From: Aureispira sp. CCB-QB1
GTDB lineage: Bacteria; Bacteroidota; Bacteroidia; Chitinophagales; Saprospiraceae
DNA length: 64,000 nucleotides
Direction of reading: 5' to 3'
NCBI RefSeq assembly: GCF_000724545.1
Contig: NZ_JHBV01000024.1
Location: forward strand, 124,001 to 188,000
Shown here: positions 46,749-56,072 of the stretch, piece after piece
How positions within the stretch are numbered: position 1 is the first letter of the stretch
Layout of the letters: each line of letters begins with the position of its first letter
Made by a program: the position numbers and the translations under genes
The notes under the pieces: generated by a model
What the model saw: the letters and a program-made list of their open reading frames with translations, nothing else
Databases searched by the model: none
What the model was told of the DNA's origin: nothing

Positions 46749-47278
46749 TTAGAGGAGAATCATTCGTTAATGTTGAGGAATTTTGCCTATTAATAGATGA
46801 AAAAAGCTAAGAAATAGAATTTATTTGTTTCTAGATAAAAAAAGTAAGACTTTTGCACCAAACCTATTTTGGGTTTTGCTTGTTTATGAAAATGTTATAC
46901 TTCATAATACTCCATGTTTTTTTACTTTGTTAACGCAAAAACAAAAAAGCACCTTTGTATCAACTGCGAAGCACTTATGAAGTAATTTGATTATCAGCAT
47001 TGTAGCACGTTGAACATTTAAAACATATTTCACTGACAATCATACCAATACAATTTCATCACAAAGTATTGACCTCAATAAAAATTCAAACAATCCATTA
47101 GTACTTAAGTATGAAATCACAATTAGTTTATAATATCTTTAAGAGACATAAATCCTAGATAAATCTGATTTAAACCAATTATAACTTCATACTTATCTGT
47201 AATGACTTTGAATGATTTATCCATTCATTTCTGATAATGGCTACTATTATAATCTCTATTTTTCAAATTAAAATTACT
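46749..47278. other. Intergenic region, 530 bases, between divergent LytS and TonB-receptor genes
   Basis: AT-rich. It holds the second copy of a dispersed repeat at 46856-46996, which has a TTTG-N20-CACCTTTG promoter-like core. No open frame or known RNA was seen in the rest. Confidence 0.5.
46856..46996 (+). repeat. Dispersed intergenic repeat, copy 2 (other copy at 6540-6673)
   Basis: Same order of blocks as copy 1: CACCAAAC, AATACTCC(A)TG, A-rich core, CACCTTTG, GAAGC..., TTTGATTATCA. In this copy TTTG (from CTTTGTTAACGC) is exactly 20 bases before CACCTTTG, the spacing of a Bacteroidota promoter. It is in the LytS-TonB intergenic region, pointing toward the TonB gene but ~285 bases from its start. 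Confidence 0.55.
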
Positions 47279-49600
47279 ATGAAAATCTGGTTAACACTAA
47301 TATTCTGCTGTCTGATTAATATTGGATGGCTTTCTGCACAAGGAGATAAAGCAACCCTTAGTGGCTATGTCAAAGATGCCGACTCTGGGGAGGAACTCAT
47401 TGGGGCAACTATTGTTGTTGATGGCACTAGTCTTGGCACAGCTACAAATATATATGGTTTTTACTCTCTCACTTTGGACAAAGGAAAGTACAAATTAATT
47501 GTAAGCTACATTGGTTATCAAGCCCAAGAAATAGAAATTGATTTGCAAGAAAATGAAACCATGACACTAGAACTAGGAACCGGTGCCAAAGACATGGAAG
47601 AAATTGTTGTCAAGGCTGAAAAAGATGACGATGTAATGATGCAAGATGCAGGTGTTGGTACTACTAAAATTAATGTCAAAAAGCTAGAAACACTGCCTGT
47701 ATTTATGGGCGAAAAAGATATCCTTAAAAGTATTCAGCTCCTGCCAGGTATTAGTGCTTCTAGTGAAGGTAGTACAGGACTGACTGTTCGAGGAGGGAAA
47801 CCAGACCAAAACTTGATTTTGTTAGACGAAGCTGTTGTTTATAACCCTTCCCATTTTTTGGGCTTTTTCTCTGTTTTCAACTCTGATGCACTCAAAGATT
47901 TAACGGTTTACAAAGGAGGTATTCCTTCTCAATATGGCGGTCGTGCTTCTTCTGTTCTAGATATTTATATGAAAAATGGAAACAAGAAAAAATTTGGCTT
48001 ATCTGGAGGATTAGGACTTATTTCATCTCGCCTAACATTTGAAGGACCAATTGTAAAAGACAAAGGCTCTTTTATTCTTTCTGGACGTGCGACTTACTTG
48101 GATCTATTACTAAAAGTATTTGACAACGAACGTTTTGGACAACTAGGACTCGGGTTTTGGGATTTAAATCTAAAAGCCAATTACAGTTTTGGAAAAAACG
48201 ATAGAATTTTTGTTTCTGGATATGCAGGTCGAGATAACTTTAGTTTTGGAAATTTTGGTCTCAATTATGGAAATTATACCGCTACTGTCCGCTGGAATCA
48301 CACTTTCAATGAAAAGCTATTTGCCAATACTTCTTTTTTCTTTAGTGATTATTACTATGGTTATAAAATTGGTCGTTCTGGCGATGACTTTACAATTGAA
48401 GCAGGAATTAGAGACTATGCATTAAAGCAAGACTATAGTTACTATTTAAATCCTAAAAATACCATTCGCTTTGGGTTTAATACTACCTATCACGAATTTC
48501 AACCTAGTCAATTACGCTCCTCCAATGATAACATCAATAGCTTAATTGCGGACAAAAAACATGCTATTGAAAGTGGAATTTATGCGGGACATGAAATTCA
48601 GTTTACCGACAAATTTAAAGCCGTTTATGGTCTAAGAGTTTCTCTTTTCAACCAAATTGGTCCTGGAGATATTTTTACTTTTGATGAGTCAAACAGAATA
48701 ACTGATACAACGACTTACAAACCATTTGAGCACGTGCAAACTTATTGGGGGCTAGAGCCTCGCCTTGCTCTCACTTATCAGACCTTCCCTACAACTGCCT
48801 TTGAGTTCGGGTATCACAGAATTCATCAGTACGTGCATTTATTGAGCAATAGTACTGCTGCTGCTCCGAACGATATGTGGATACCAAGTACCAATAATGT
48901 AAAGCCTCAAATTGCGGATCAAGTTAGTTTAGGAGTCAAACAAAGCTTTTTCAAAAATAAGTTAACAATTGGCTTAGAAGGCTATTATAAATACCTACAA
49001 AATCAAGTTGATTATGAAAACGGCGCGGATATCTTGTTGAATACTAGGATTGAAAGCCAGATTCTAAACGGTGTTGGCTGGTCTTATGGCGCAGAACTAT
49101 TGGTACAAGGTAAGATTGGAGATTTTAATGGCTGGGTTAGTTATACCTTATCCAAAACAGCTTATCAGTTCAAAGAAATCAACAGAGGCAACCCCTATCC
49201 TGCCAAACAAGATCGCACACATGATATTGCTATTGTGGGAACTTATGAATTAAAAAAACGTTGGGTTTTCTCACTTTCTTGGATTTATCAGACAGGAAAT
49301 GCCGTTACATTCCCTAGTGCCAAATATGAAATTAATGGTCAAAAAGTAAGCTATTTTACCGAACGAAATGGCTACAGAATGCCTGCTGCTCATCGTTTGG
49401 ATATTGCTGTTACGTTTAGAAACAAACCTACAAAAAAATTCCAGTCTAGCTTTACAGTTGGTATTTACAATGTTTATAACCAGTATAACCCATTCTCGAT
49501 TGATTTTAGACCCAATGAAGCAGATCCAACTAAGACGGATGCCGTACAGTTAAGTTTGTTTGGAATTATTCCAACGGTAACTTGGAATTTTTCTTTTTAA
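47279..49600 (+). CDS. TonB-dependent outer-membrane receptor with CarboxypepD_reg-like N-domain
   Basis: Active outer-membrane importer powered by TonB. I start at the ATG at 47279 (MKIWLTLIFCCLINIGW), so a signal peptide ends in WLSAQG; an upstream ATG at 47237 adds 14 residues. Next comes a carboxypeptidase-regulatory-like beta domain (TLSGYVKDADSGEELIGATI), then a plug (~110-240; GLTVRGGKPDQNLILLDEAV, VYKGGIPSQYGGRASSV), and the barrel to residue ~773, ending in WNFSF, the C-terminal aromatic sorting end. The partner DUF4249 lipoprotein follows 106 bases downstream. The substrate is unknown; it differs from the SusC family. Confidence 0.92.
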   Translation: MKIWLTLIFCCLINIGWLSAQGDKATLSGYVKDADSGEELIGATIVVDGTSLGTATNIYGFYSLTLDKGKYKLIVSYIGYQAQEIEIDLQENETMTLELGTGAKDMEEIVVKAEKDDDVMMQDAGVGTTKINVKKLETLPVFMGEKDILKSIQLLPGISASSEGSTGLTVRGGKPDQNLILLDEAVVYNPSHFLGFFSVFNSDALKDLTVYKGGIPSQYGGRASSVLDIYMKNGNKKKFGLSGGLGLISSRLTFEGPIVKDKGSFILSGRATYLDLLLKVFDNERFGQLGLGFWDLNLKANYSFGKNDRIFVSGYAGRDNFSFGNFGLNYGNYTATVRWNHTFNEKLFANTSFFFSDYYYGYKIGRSGDDFTIEAGIRDYALKQDYSYYLNPKNTIRFGFNTTYHEFQPSQLRSSNDNINSLIADKKHAIESGIYAGHEIQFTDKFKAVYGLRVSLFNQIGPGDIFTFDESNRITDTTTYKPFEHVQTYWGLEPRLALTYQTFPTTAFEFGYHRIHQYVHLLSNSTAAAPNDMWIPSTNNVKPQIADQVSLGVKQSFFKNKLTIGLEGYYKYLQNQVDYENGADILLNTRIESQILNGVGWSYGAELLVQGKIGDFNGWVSYTLSKTAYQFKEINRGNPYPAKQDRTHDIAIVGTYELKKRWVFSLSWIYQTGNAVTFPSAKYEINGQKVSYFTERNGYRMPAAHRLDIAVTFRNKPTKKFQSSFTVGIYNVYNQYNPFSIDFRPNEADPTKTDAVQLSLFGIIPTVTWNFSF

Positions 49601-49706
49601 ACTATTTTAACAATTACCTAGTGGCTACTTTGTCTAGCATTTAACTGCTCGTAGTTGAGTGAATAAATGATGCAAAGTATGACTTATTGATATAAAAAAC
49701 AAAACT

Positions 49707-50522
49707 ATGAAGTTCAATATAATCATCAGCTTATTAGCACTTTACATCTTAACAACAAGTTGTGAAAAAATTATTGATGTTGATTTAAATGAGGCAAACC
49801 CTGCTCCTGTTTTTGAGGCTTATTTAGAAAATGACTCCACCTGCTACGTCAAAGCTACTTTAACTAGTAGTTATTACGACAACAGCACTTCTCCTGCAAT
49901 CACGAATGCAACCATGACAATTACAGACCAAGCAGGTAATAGTGAAACGCTCACTCATAAAGGAGATGGTATTTATAAAGGGAATACTCTTATCGGAACC
50001 ATTGGCAATACCTATACCTTGGATATTAATATCGACGGAAAGTTGTACACAGCTAGTTCTACAATGCCCCCTCTAACTCCTATAGATAGTTGCTCGGTCC
50101 AAGATAGAGGCAACTTATTTGGTGGCGGCGGCATTCCTGGACCTCCTAGATATTTTGTCTATGTCAACTATACAGATCCTGGTAATTTGACCAATTACTA
50201 TGCGATACAAACTACTTATTATGACTCCGTAGAAGTCGGTTTCCGAACAGATTATAGAATAGCAGATGATGAATTAAGCAATGGAATTAGCACTCGTTCC
50301 TTTACAACATTTACGAGTTTTGAGCCAGGCGATACCCTTACCATTGAGTTGGCTTCTATCGATCAAGCTACCCATTTGTACTTCAAAACGTTAGAAGATG
50401 CTATTGCTGGAGCTGGTTTTGCTAGTGCCGCTCCTGCCAATCCAACTACCAATTTCTCTGAGGGAGCACTGGGATACTTTGGAGCTTGGAGTAAGGATAA
50501 AATTGAATTTATCGTTCCCTAA
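49707..50522 (+). CDS. DUF4249 lipoprotein, partner of the TonB receptor
   Basis: Surface-exposed lipoprotein of the DUF4249 family, usually encoded next to TonB receptors in Bacteroidota. The signal peptide ends in a lipobox (TTSC, Cys19), followed by the family start EKIIDVDLNEANPAPVFEAYL; GKLYTASSTMPPLTPIDSC near 115 and the C-terminal EGALGYFGAWSKDKIEF are diagnostic. 271 residues. Presumed to capture the substrate of the receptor. It is followed by a terminator. Confidence 0.9.
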   Translation: MKFNIIISLLALYILTTSCEKIIDVDLNEANPAPVFEAYLENDSTCYVKATLTSSYYDNSTSPAITNATMTITDQAGNSETLTHKGDGIYKGNTLIGTIGNTYTLDINIDGKLYTASSTMPPLTPIDSCSVQDRGNLFGGGGIPGPPRYFVYVNYTDPGNLTNYYAIQTTYYDSVEVGFRTDYRIADDELSNGISTRSFTTFTSFEPGDTLTIELASIDQATHLYFKTLEDAIAGAGFASAAPANPTTNFSEGALGYFGAWSKDKIEFIVP

Positions 50523-50535
50523 CCATATAGAAAAT

Positions 50536-50576
50536 AAAAAACTGCTGCACAAGGTTTTCGTGCAGCAGTTTTTTAT
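50536..50576. terminator. Bidirectional terminator between DUF4249 and the Spy-like gene
   Basis: AAAAAACTGCTGCAC pairs with GTGCAGCAGTTTTTT across a 9-base loop (AAGGTTTTC). Confidence 0.88.
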
Positions 50577-51023
50577 TTATCCTTTTCGTCTCATTCCTTC
50601 TCTCCTTTCTTTTGTTCGTCGAAGCAACTCCCTTCTAAATCGATGTTCAGATTGTGTCAACTTAACAAGCTGCCGAATCGTAATCACTTCTTTAAATCGT
50701 TCGGCATAAGTACGATGCAATGCTAGTTTTTGTTCTTCAATTTTGATATGATTCTCTAACCAAACTTCCAACTCCTCATCAGACATACTGTCCACATCTA
50801 GACGTCTATTGTGACTTTTTTTTAGAGCTTTCAATTTTTCTTGTAACTCATTGTATAATGGCCAAAACCCCTGTGATTGCTTTGGTGTCAAGGCTAGTTC
50901 TTCAGTTATAAAAGCTACTTTTAAAGCTTGTATTCGTTCTTCTTTAGAACGATGCTCTTGAGCTTGCATTGTATTTATCAATAAGATAAATAATAACACT
51001 CCATAAAATATATTCTTTTTCAT
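50577..51023 (-). CDS. Small exported helical protein (Spy/CpxP-like), third gene of the ECF sigma operon
   Basis: 148-residue protein with signal peptide (ends MQAQ, ~21) and a charged, nearly all-helical remainder resembling LTXXQ/Spy-type periplasmic proteins: the segment LTPKQSQGFWPLYNELQEKL near 46 is the common Bacteroidota start and resembles the LTxxQ motif. It probably binds or shields misfolded proteins or metal; this is inference. It follows the sigma and anti-sigma-like genes on the same strand, the normal order for such operons. A dispersed repeat copy lies upstream. Confidence 0.65.
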   Translation of the reverse strand: MKKNIFYGVLLFILLINTMQAQEHRSKEERIQALKVAFITEELALTPKQSQGFWPLYNELQEKLKALKKSHNRRLDVDSMSDEELEVWLENHIKIEEQKLALHRTYAERFKEVITIRQLVKLTQSEHRFRRELLRRTKERREGMRRKG

Positions 51024-51123
51024 AATATTATTTTTTTCTGTATAAGTAATCCATGACCATACAATAATAACACAGCTAAATACTAGGACTAAATAGTTGC
51101 TAAGTCATTTTTAATAATAGCTC

Positions 51124-51149
51124 GTTGAAACCAGACAGTAGCAGCGAAC
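51124..51149 (-). repeat. Short dispersed intergenic repeat, copy C
   Basis: CGTTGAAACCAGACAGTAGC on the plus strand, sharing CGTTGAAACCAnnnAGTA with copy B at 28499 and more weakly with copy A at 13029. It lies about 100-125 bases upstream of the Spy-like gene. Confidence 0.45.
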
Positions 51150-51218
51150 CTAGCTTGCTGGCTCATGACCGCAGGGAGTAACTAAGCTAACTACTATTTT
51201 GATAGTCATTGTTAATAC

Positions 51219-51830
51219 TTAAAATAAATCATCATCATTCAATTCTAGATCCTCTTCTGTTATATCCTCCAACAGATTTTCAACTTCTACCTGTTCTAAT
51301 GCCTTATCCATAGATGATTTAACTGTTTCTACTGCCTTTTCTTCTGTACTAAGTTCGTTAGAAACAGTCAATTTCTCCTTTACCATATCTTGCTGAATAT
51401 CCGCTACCTCTTCTACATCTAGCAAAGCAACAATGTCTTCCGTTTTAAAATCTTCAATATGATTATAGATATAAGAATCAATAGATCCATCTGCTAAAAG
51501 CCCCTCCATAACATCCGATTTAGTAGCAGTTTCTACAGGTTGTAGTACATAAATACTGCCAATAATAAGCAATGCACAAGTAGAGAAACCAATGGCATAA
51601 TGTGGTTTAAAAAAGCGTTTAATTCCCTCCCAAAAAGAAAAAGCAAGGCGTTTTGGAGACTGCTGTTTTCCTTCTATAGCTTGCTCCTCCTCTATTCGAT
51701 GCATTAAGCGATCTTCAAATTTATCAAAATAGTTAGCAGGCATAGAAAAACCTTCCTTTTTATCCTTTTTTAGTTCGGATAAAAACGGTGAAAGATCCTT
51801 TAGTTCTTTATCAATCTTATTCTTTTCCAT
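51219..51830 (-). CDS. Membrane protein, probable anti-sigma factor of the ECF sigma
   Basis: 203 residues, with one central membrane helix (HYAIGFSTCALLIIGSIYVL, ~95-115). The cytoplasmic N-terminal part begins MEKNKIDKELKDLSPFLSEL, followed by KEGFSMPANYFDKFEDRLM, which matches the usual start of Bacteroidota membrane anti-sigma-like proteins. The C-terminal part is acidic and periplasmic. It lies between the sigma factor (130 bases upstream) and the Spy-like gene. Its role is suggested by context and topology, not by a recognised anti-sigma domain. Confidence 0.6.
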   Translation of the reverse strand: MEKNKIDKELKDLSPFLSELKKDKKEGFSMPANYFDKFEDRLMHRIEEEQAIEGKQQSPKRLAFSFWEGIKRFFKPHYAIGFSTCALLIIGSIYVLQPVETATKSDVMEGLLADGSIDSYIYNHIEDFKTEDIVALLDVEEVADIQQDMVKEKLTVSNELSTEEKAVETVKSSMDKALEQVEVENLLEDITEEDLELNDDDLF

Positions 51831-51960
51831 GTTATTGATTATAATACTCCGTTGTTTTTTTAGTTTTTCTATGAACCAGCAGACTCACGAAGTAAAACCA
51901 TAAAAAAATATCTCACATTAATTTAACTATCAATCATTTGCATTCCTTAATATTTCCAGT

Positions 51961-52536
51961 TCACGAGTCAATATTATTTCTCACATAAGCTTCTATTTTT
52001 TTTACAGCATGATGATAAGACGCTTTTAAACCACCAACCGAAGTACCCAATATGATTGAAATCTCATTATAGCTCAACTCATCATAGTACCTAAAAATAA
52101 AAACTTGTCGTTGTTTTTCTGGCAATTGTTTTAAGGCCTCTTGCAATAAAATAGTTGCTTGATTGCCATCAAAATATTTATCTGCTTCCAAACTACCTAT
52201 CAAGCTCCCTTCCTCGTTATCCAAATCAACGGTTGCATACTTTTTTTTCTTCTTCAAAAATGTAAGTGCCTCATTTGTTGCAATGCGATACATCCACGTA
52301 TACAGTTGAGCATCTCCCCTAAAGTTTTTAATCCCTCGATATGTTTTGATAAAGGTATTTTGCAAAACTTCATCGGCATCATCATGCAAATTTACCATTT
52401 GTCGAATGTGCCAATACAAACGCTCTTGGTAAGTTTGCACCAAGAATCGAAATCCTTTCTCAAAGCTTTCAGGTTTCCTTAACTGTGAAAGGATTTTTTT
52501 TTCTGTATCTTTGTTATGTTGTGAAGGTTCTAACAA
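51961..52536 (-). CDS. ECF sigma factor (sigma-70 family)
   Basis: Extracytoplasmic-function sigma factor. Region 2 contains ADEVLQNTFIKTYRGIKNFRGDAQLYTWMYRIATNEALTF (FRGDAQLYTWMYRIA near 75), region 4 contains LPEKQRQVFIFRYYDELSYNEISIILGTSVGGLKASYHHAVKK-type segments (LPEKQRQVFIFRYYDEL near 138). 191 residues is normal. Its operon encodes a probable anti-sigma and a Spy-like protein, which suggests envelope-stress control. The target regulon is not visible. Confidence 0.93.
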   Translation of the reverse strand: MLEPSQHNKDTEKKILSQLRKPESFEKGFRFLVQTYQERLYWHIRQMVNLHDDADEVLQNTFIKTYRGIKNFRGDAQLYTWMYRIATNEALTFLKKKKKYATVDLDNEEGSLIGSLEADKYFDGNQATILLQEALKQLPEKQRQVFIFRYYDELSYNEISIILGTSVGGLKASYHHAVKKIEAYVRNNIDS

Positions 52537-52946
52537 TTCTTATTTTTTAGTAAGCAGCTTTATCATATTAGTTCGTCTAAACATTCTATTAAAATGACTA
52601 TCAATAGAATAATGTATATTTTCTTTTATAAAAAAACAAAACAAAAATTAGCGAACTATTATTATCAATGGCATTTATTCTATAGACTAGAATTTCAAAC
52701 CAAGGTTTAATCCTTTTTCTGTTTTTTTAAAATTTAACATTTATTTTAGAGATTGATGACAACAAAAAGCCCCCAATTCAATGTTTAGTATCGTATACTA
52801 AAAAAAACCACTACTTTTGAAGCTATAATTCTGACTTAAAAAATGATAACTAATTGTTATTGTTTTAGAAATATAATTTTTTATATTTTATTTTATCAAA
52901 ATAACGTAGCCCATTCATAAAAACGTATACCAATCAAACAACCGAT
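52537..52946. other. Intergenic region, 410 bases, between divergent sigma and GNAT genes
   Basis: Very AT-rich; no gene, no stable hairpin and no convincing promoter box was recognised. Confidence 0.45.
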
Positions 52947-54242
52947 ATGTTCTACATGTTTTCTTCCAACAATGTTAGCAAACAGTTAATCAATGCTAAC
53001 CAACAAAATGTCGAAGTTTATTCATTGCCTAAAAATACTGGTTATGCCATTCAAGTCAAAAATAGTATACAAGAAATAAAAGAAACTTGGGATAGTGTTG
53101 CCCCTAAAGACAATCTATTTCTACAAAGCACTTATTTACAAACACTTGAAAACTACCCTCCTGAAAAAATGAGTTTTAGGTATATTGTCTTTTACAAAGA
53201 TAATTTGCCTATTGGAATTGCATATAATCAAATATTTAAACTAAATGTAGAAGACAGCCTACAACAGAACAATGAGGAAGAAAATACGAATAAATCGAAT
53301 TGTTTGATCAGAGCATTTAGTAATGCTGTAAAAAAATGGTTTATCAAGCGAGCCGAATTTAACTTGTTGATTTGTGGCAACTTATTACTAACAGGCGAAT
53401 ATGGTTTCCACTTTAATATTCCTATCTCTGAACAGCAAACAGCTAGCTTGATTCAGGACTCATTGGATGCCCTGCAAAATATACTAGATAAAGAGCAAAC
53501 AAAAGTTAGTGTACACTTACTAAAAGACTACAAAATAGAAGATTGCCAACCGCTAAAAGAACAACTTCAAAAGGAAACCTACCACCCATTTCTCATGCAG
53601 CCTAGTATGTACATGGATATGCGCCCTCATTGGGATAACTTTGATAGTTATTTAGGTGATATGAGTTCGAAATACAGAGTAAGAGCTAAGCGGGCTCGCA
53701 AGAAAGGAAAAGCTATTATAAAAAAAGAACTTAGTTTAGCTGAAATTGAGTTGCATGAAGATCGAATTTATGAGCTATACAAAATGATAGCTGATGGCGC
53801 TGGATTTAATGCCTTTTTATTACATAAGCAATATTTCACAGCACTAAAAAGAGATTTGGGAGACCAGTACAAACTAACAGCTTATTTTATTGATGATCAA
53901 CTCATTGCTTTTTATACTGCCATTTTTAACTATCAAGAAATGGATGCACATTTCTTAGGCGTTGACGGAGCTTATAATAGAGAACACCAAGTTTATCTTA
54001 ATATCTTATATGATTTGGTGAATAGAGCAATAGATGGTCAAGTTGAGCGCATTGACTTTGCTCGTACTGCGCTAGAAATCAAAAGCTCAGTAGGAGCTGT
54101 ATCTCAAGATATGCTGTGCTTTTTTAAGCATAGAAGTACGCTATCTAGCAAAATATTGCAATTTGTATTTGACAGCCTAAATCCAAAAGAAGAATGGCAA
54201 CCTCGTAGTCCGTTTAAGTCGGATGTGGTTTCTGTGGGGTAA
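52947..54242 (+). CDS. GNAT-superfamily (BioF2-like/peptidoglycan FemAB-like) acyltransferase
   Basis: 431-residue cytoplasmic protein of the BioF2-like/FemAB-type acetyltransferase superfamily. The N-terminal part (from ~50, NLFLQSTYLQTLENYPP) is the FemAB-like half and the C-terminal part contains a GNAT-like segment YKLTAYFIDDQLIAFYTAIF followed by HFLGVDGAYNREHQVYLN. The first residues before ~30 are poorly conserved and the start may be later. Substrate not known. It is alone in its transcription unit and ends at a terminator. Confidence 0.65.
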   Translation: MFYMFSSNNVSKQLINANQQNVEVYSLPKNTGYAIQVKNSIQEIKETWDSVAPKDNLFLQSTYLQTLENYPPEKMSFRYIVFYKDNLPIGIAYNQIFKLNVEDSLQQNNEEENTNKSNCLIRAFSNAVKKWFIKRAEFNLLICGNLLLTGEYGFHFNIPISEQQTASLIQDSLDALQNILDKEQTKVSVHLLKDYKIEDCQPLKEQLQKETYHPFLMQPSMYMDMRPHWDNFDSYLGDMSSKYRVRAKRARKKGKAIIKKELSLAEIELHEDRIYELYKMIADGAGFNAFLLHKQYFTALKRDLGDQYKLTAYFIDDQLIAFYTAIFNYQEMDAHFLGVDGAYNREHQVYLNILYDLVNRAIDGQVERIDFARTALEIKSSVGAVSQDMLCFFKHRSTLSSKILQFVFDSLNPKEEWQPRSPFKSDVVSVG

Positions 54243-54295
54243 GATTGAGAGCAAGAATATCTATAATTGCCCCCATTCACCTGCTTCTCTTTAGT

Positions 54296-54333
54296 AAAAA
54301 AGGCCATTAGACATTTTTGTCTAATGGCCTTTA
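54296..54333. terminator. Bidirectional terminator between the GNAT gene and the lipoprotein gene
   Basis: AAAGGCCATTAGACA / TGTCTAATGGCCTTT stem of 15 bp, 5-base loop, A and T runs at both ends. Confidence 0.87.
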
Positions 54334-54349
54334 TTCAAATTGCAAAAAA

Positions 54350-54961
54350 CTAATTGTTTTTAACTACAGTAACTTCTCCAAAAGGATCACCTTCTTCTAC
54401 ATTCGTTACCTCATACTCTACTCCATCTAATGTAAAAACACATCCAGTTCCAGCTGTTTGCCATTCTTTATTATTTGGTAATGATAAACTTGCCGCTGGT
54501 CCTTCTTTAGATGTTCCATCTGCCAATGTATAATCTCGTATCATTATATTAGAAAACATTACTTTATGTTCTCCAATCATACCTACGGTGCCTTCTGTAA
54601 AGGAAAAAATAGGTCTATGTATTTTTACAGTAACTTCTCCAAAAGGATCACCTTCTTCTACATTCGTTACCTCATATTCTACCCCATCTAATGTAAAAAT
54701 ACATCCAGTTCCAGCTGTTTGCCATTCTTTATTATTTGGTAACGATAAACTTGCCGCTGGTCCTTCTTTAGACGTTCCATCTGCCAATGTATAATCTTGT
54801 ATCATTATATTAGAAAACATCACTTTATGTTCTCCAATCATACCTACGGTGCCTTCTGTAAAAGACCAAATTGATGAATTCATTTGTATATTGTTTTGGG
54901 TGGTTTGACTATTACAAGAATAAAAAAAAATTATAGTTAAAGCTAAAATTAAGAATTTCAT
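54350..54961 (-). CDS. Lipoprotein with two near-identical 80-residue repeats
   Basis: Signal peptide with lipobox (FYSC, Cys16). The rest is a tandem duplication: residues 33-112 and 120-199 begin SFTEGTVGMIGEHKVMFSN and end VEEGDPFGEVTV, with only two substitutions out of 80 (Gln55/Arg142 and Ile88/Val175). Such identity suggests a recent duplication. The domain itself is beta-rich and unknown to me. The gene begins 6 bases after the stop of the calpain-type gene, so it is in the same operon and might be a surface or immunity component; this is guesswork. Confidence 0.7.
   Translation of the reverse strand: MKFLILALTIIFFYSCNSQTTQNNIQMNSSIWSFTEGTVGMIGEHKVMFSNIMIQDYTLADGTSKEGPAASLSLPNNKEWQTAGTGCIFTLDGVEYEVTNVEEGDPFGEVTVKIHRPIFSFTEGTVGMIGEHKVMFSNIMIRDYTLADGTSKEGPAASLSLPNNKEWQTAGTGCVFTLDGVEYEVTNVEEGDPFGEVTVVKNN
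54365..54865 (-). repeat. Tandem duplication of 240 bases inside the lipoprotein gene
   Basis: Units at 54626-54865 and 54365-54604 (period 261 bases), nearly identical at DNA level with only a few synonymous changes. Confidence 0.9.
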
Positions 54962-54967
54962 AGCTGC

Positions 54968-56029
54968 TTATTTATCCTGTACACAAATATTCCTATAATA
55001 TTTTTTATAATTTGCAAACGATAATGTAATATCTCCACGACCATCTCCATCTACAACTTCAGCATTCCAAGGATTTTGCAATGTAATATTTGATCCATCA
55101 AAAGCCAATACAAAATACTCATGACCTAATACAATATTCAGTCCTTGAGCTGCTATTTGTTTTTTATCCGCCTTTTTCCCTTTGTCTGGTCCTGGAATCG
55201 TTCCCGTAGTTATAGGTCGTTTATCCTTTAATGCACTAGTAATAACAGATTTTATCTTCTCATCCGAGAGGTTTTTGATCCACAAAGTAGATGCTTCTTT
55301 TCCTGTTAAAACTTCAATCCCTTCCTCTCCAAAACCACCTTTCAGTTTGTTATAACCATCATCTAATCCACTCACCCTAAGATCCCAATACTTTTCTTCT
55401 TTTCTTAGAATTGCATAAGCTTTTTCTAGCAACATAACCCACATTTCTACATCTCCAGCTTTAGCATAAATAGGGTTTCCATTTTTATCTACAAGAAACT
55501 CTGGAGTTATCGTAACTTTTTTGGCTTTACGAGAACTAAAAAGCGCACCATCAATATACATTGTAACCTCATAATTTCCTTTTGAATCAGGACCTTTGAT
55601 TAGCTTCTTTAGTGCTGCTGGATTTGCTTTTGCTACAGCTCCGATTGCAGCCATAAAATAGCAGTCTCCCAATGCTCCTTGACTCACATCATTCCAATGT
55701 ACATCTGTAGCATCTCCTTTGCCTTTTGTAAAAACATTAATAATTTGATTTAACTTTTGCTTGGTCACATCTTTATACACCCCTTTATCCCCTTTTTCTA
55801 TATCAGGATTTACGCTATTATTAACTGATTTCTTCTCCGCTTTCTCTTTCAATGCAACAAGTTTTTTCTCCACTTTTTGGATAATACTCTGCATTTGATC
55901 TAGTTTTTTCTGTTCGTGCTCCTCTATTACACCATCAGCATTAAACATGTCACCATATTTGATCAATGTTTCTTTATAACTTTTTATTTCATCTTGAAGT
56001 TTTTGTATTTTTTCACTTTGAGTTGCCAT
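54968..56029 (-). CDS. Calpain-family (C2) cysteine protease with N-terminal helical hairpin
   Basis: Cysteine protease with the calpain catalytic triad: Cys123 in SQGALGDCYFMAAIGAVA, His303 in LGHEYFVLAF and Asn319 in LQNPWN. The stretch PLxxGLGDCYF-like region is well preserved. Residues 1-65 are a coiled-coil pair with a pseudo EF-hand turn ADGVIEEHE (32-39), a motif also found in the protein encoded upstream (DGVIDQDEE at 230-238). There is no signal peptide; no calcium-binding penta-EF domain is present. It is the middle gene of a three-gene operon. Bacterial calpains are uncommon; a secreted effector or a regulated intracellular protease are the alternatives. Confidence 0.85.
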   Translation of the reverse strand: MATQSEKIQKLQDEIKSYKETLIKYGDMFNADGVIEEHEQKKLDQMQSIIQKVEKKLVALKEKAEKKSVNNSVNPDIEKGDKGVYKDVTKQKLNQIINVFTKGKGDATDVHWNDVSQGALGDCYFMAAIGAVAKANPAALKKLIKGPDSKGNYEVTMYIDGALFSSRKAKKVTITPEFLVDKNGNPIYAKAGDVEMWVMLLEKAYAILRKEEKYWDLRVSGLDDGYNKLKGGFGEEGIEVLTGKEASTLWIKNLSDEKIKSVITSALKDKRPITTGTIPGPDKGKKADKKQIAAQGLNIVLGHEYFVLAFDGSNITLQNPWNAEVVDGDGRGDITLSFANYKKYYRNICVQDK

Positions 56030-56072
56030 CTTTATTTGTTTTTAGAATTAAAAGAATATTGCTTAGGAAGCA

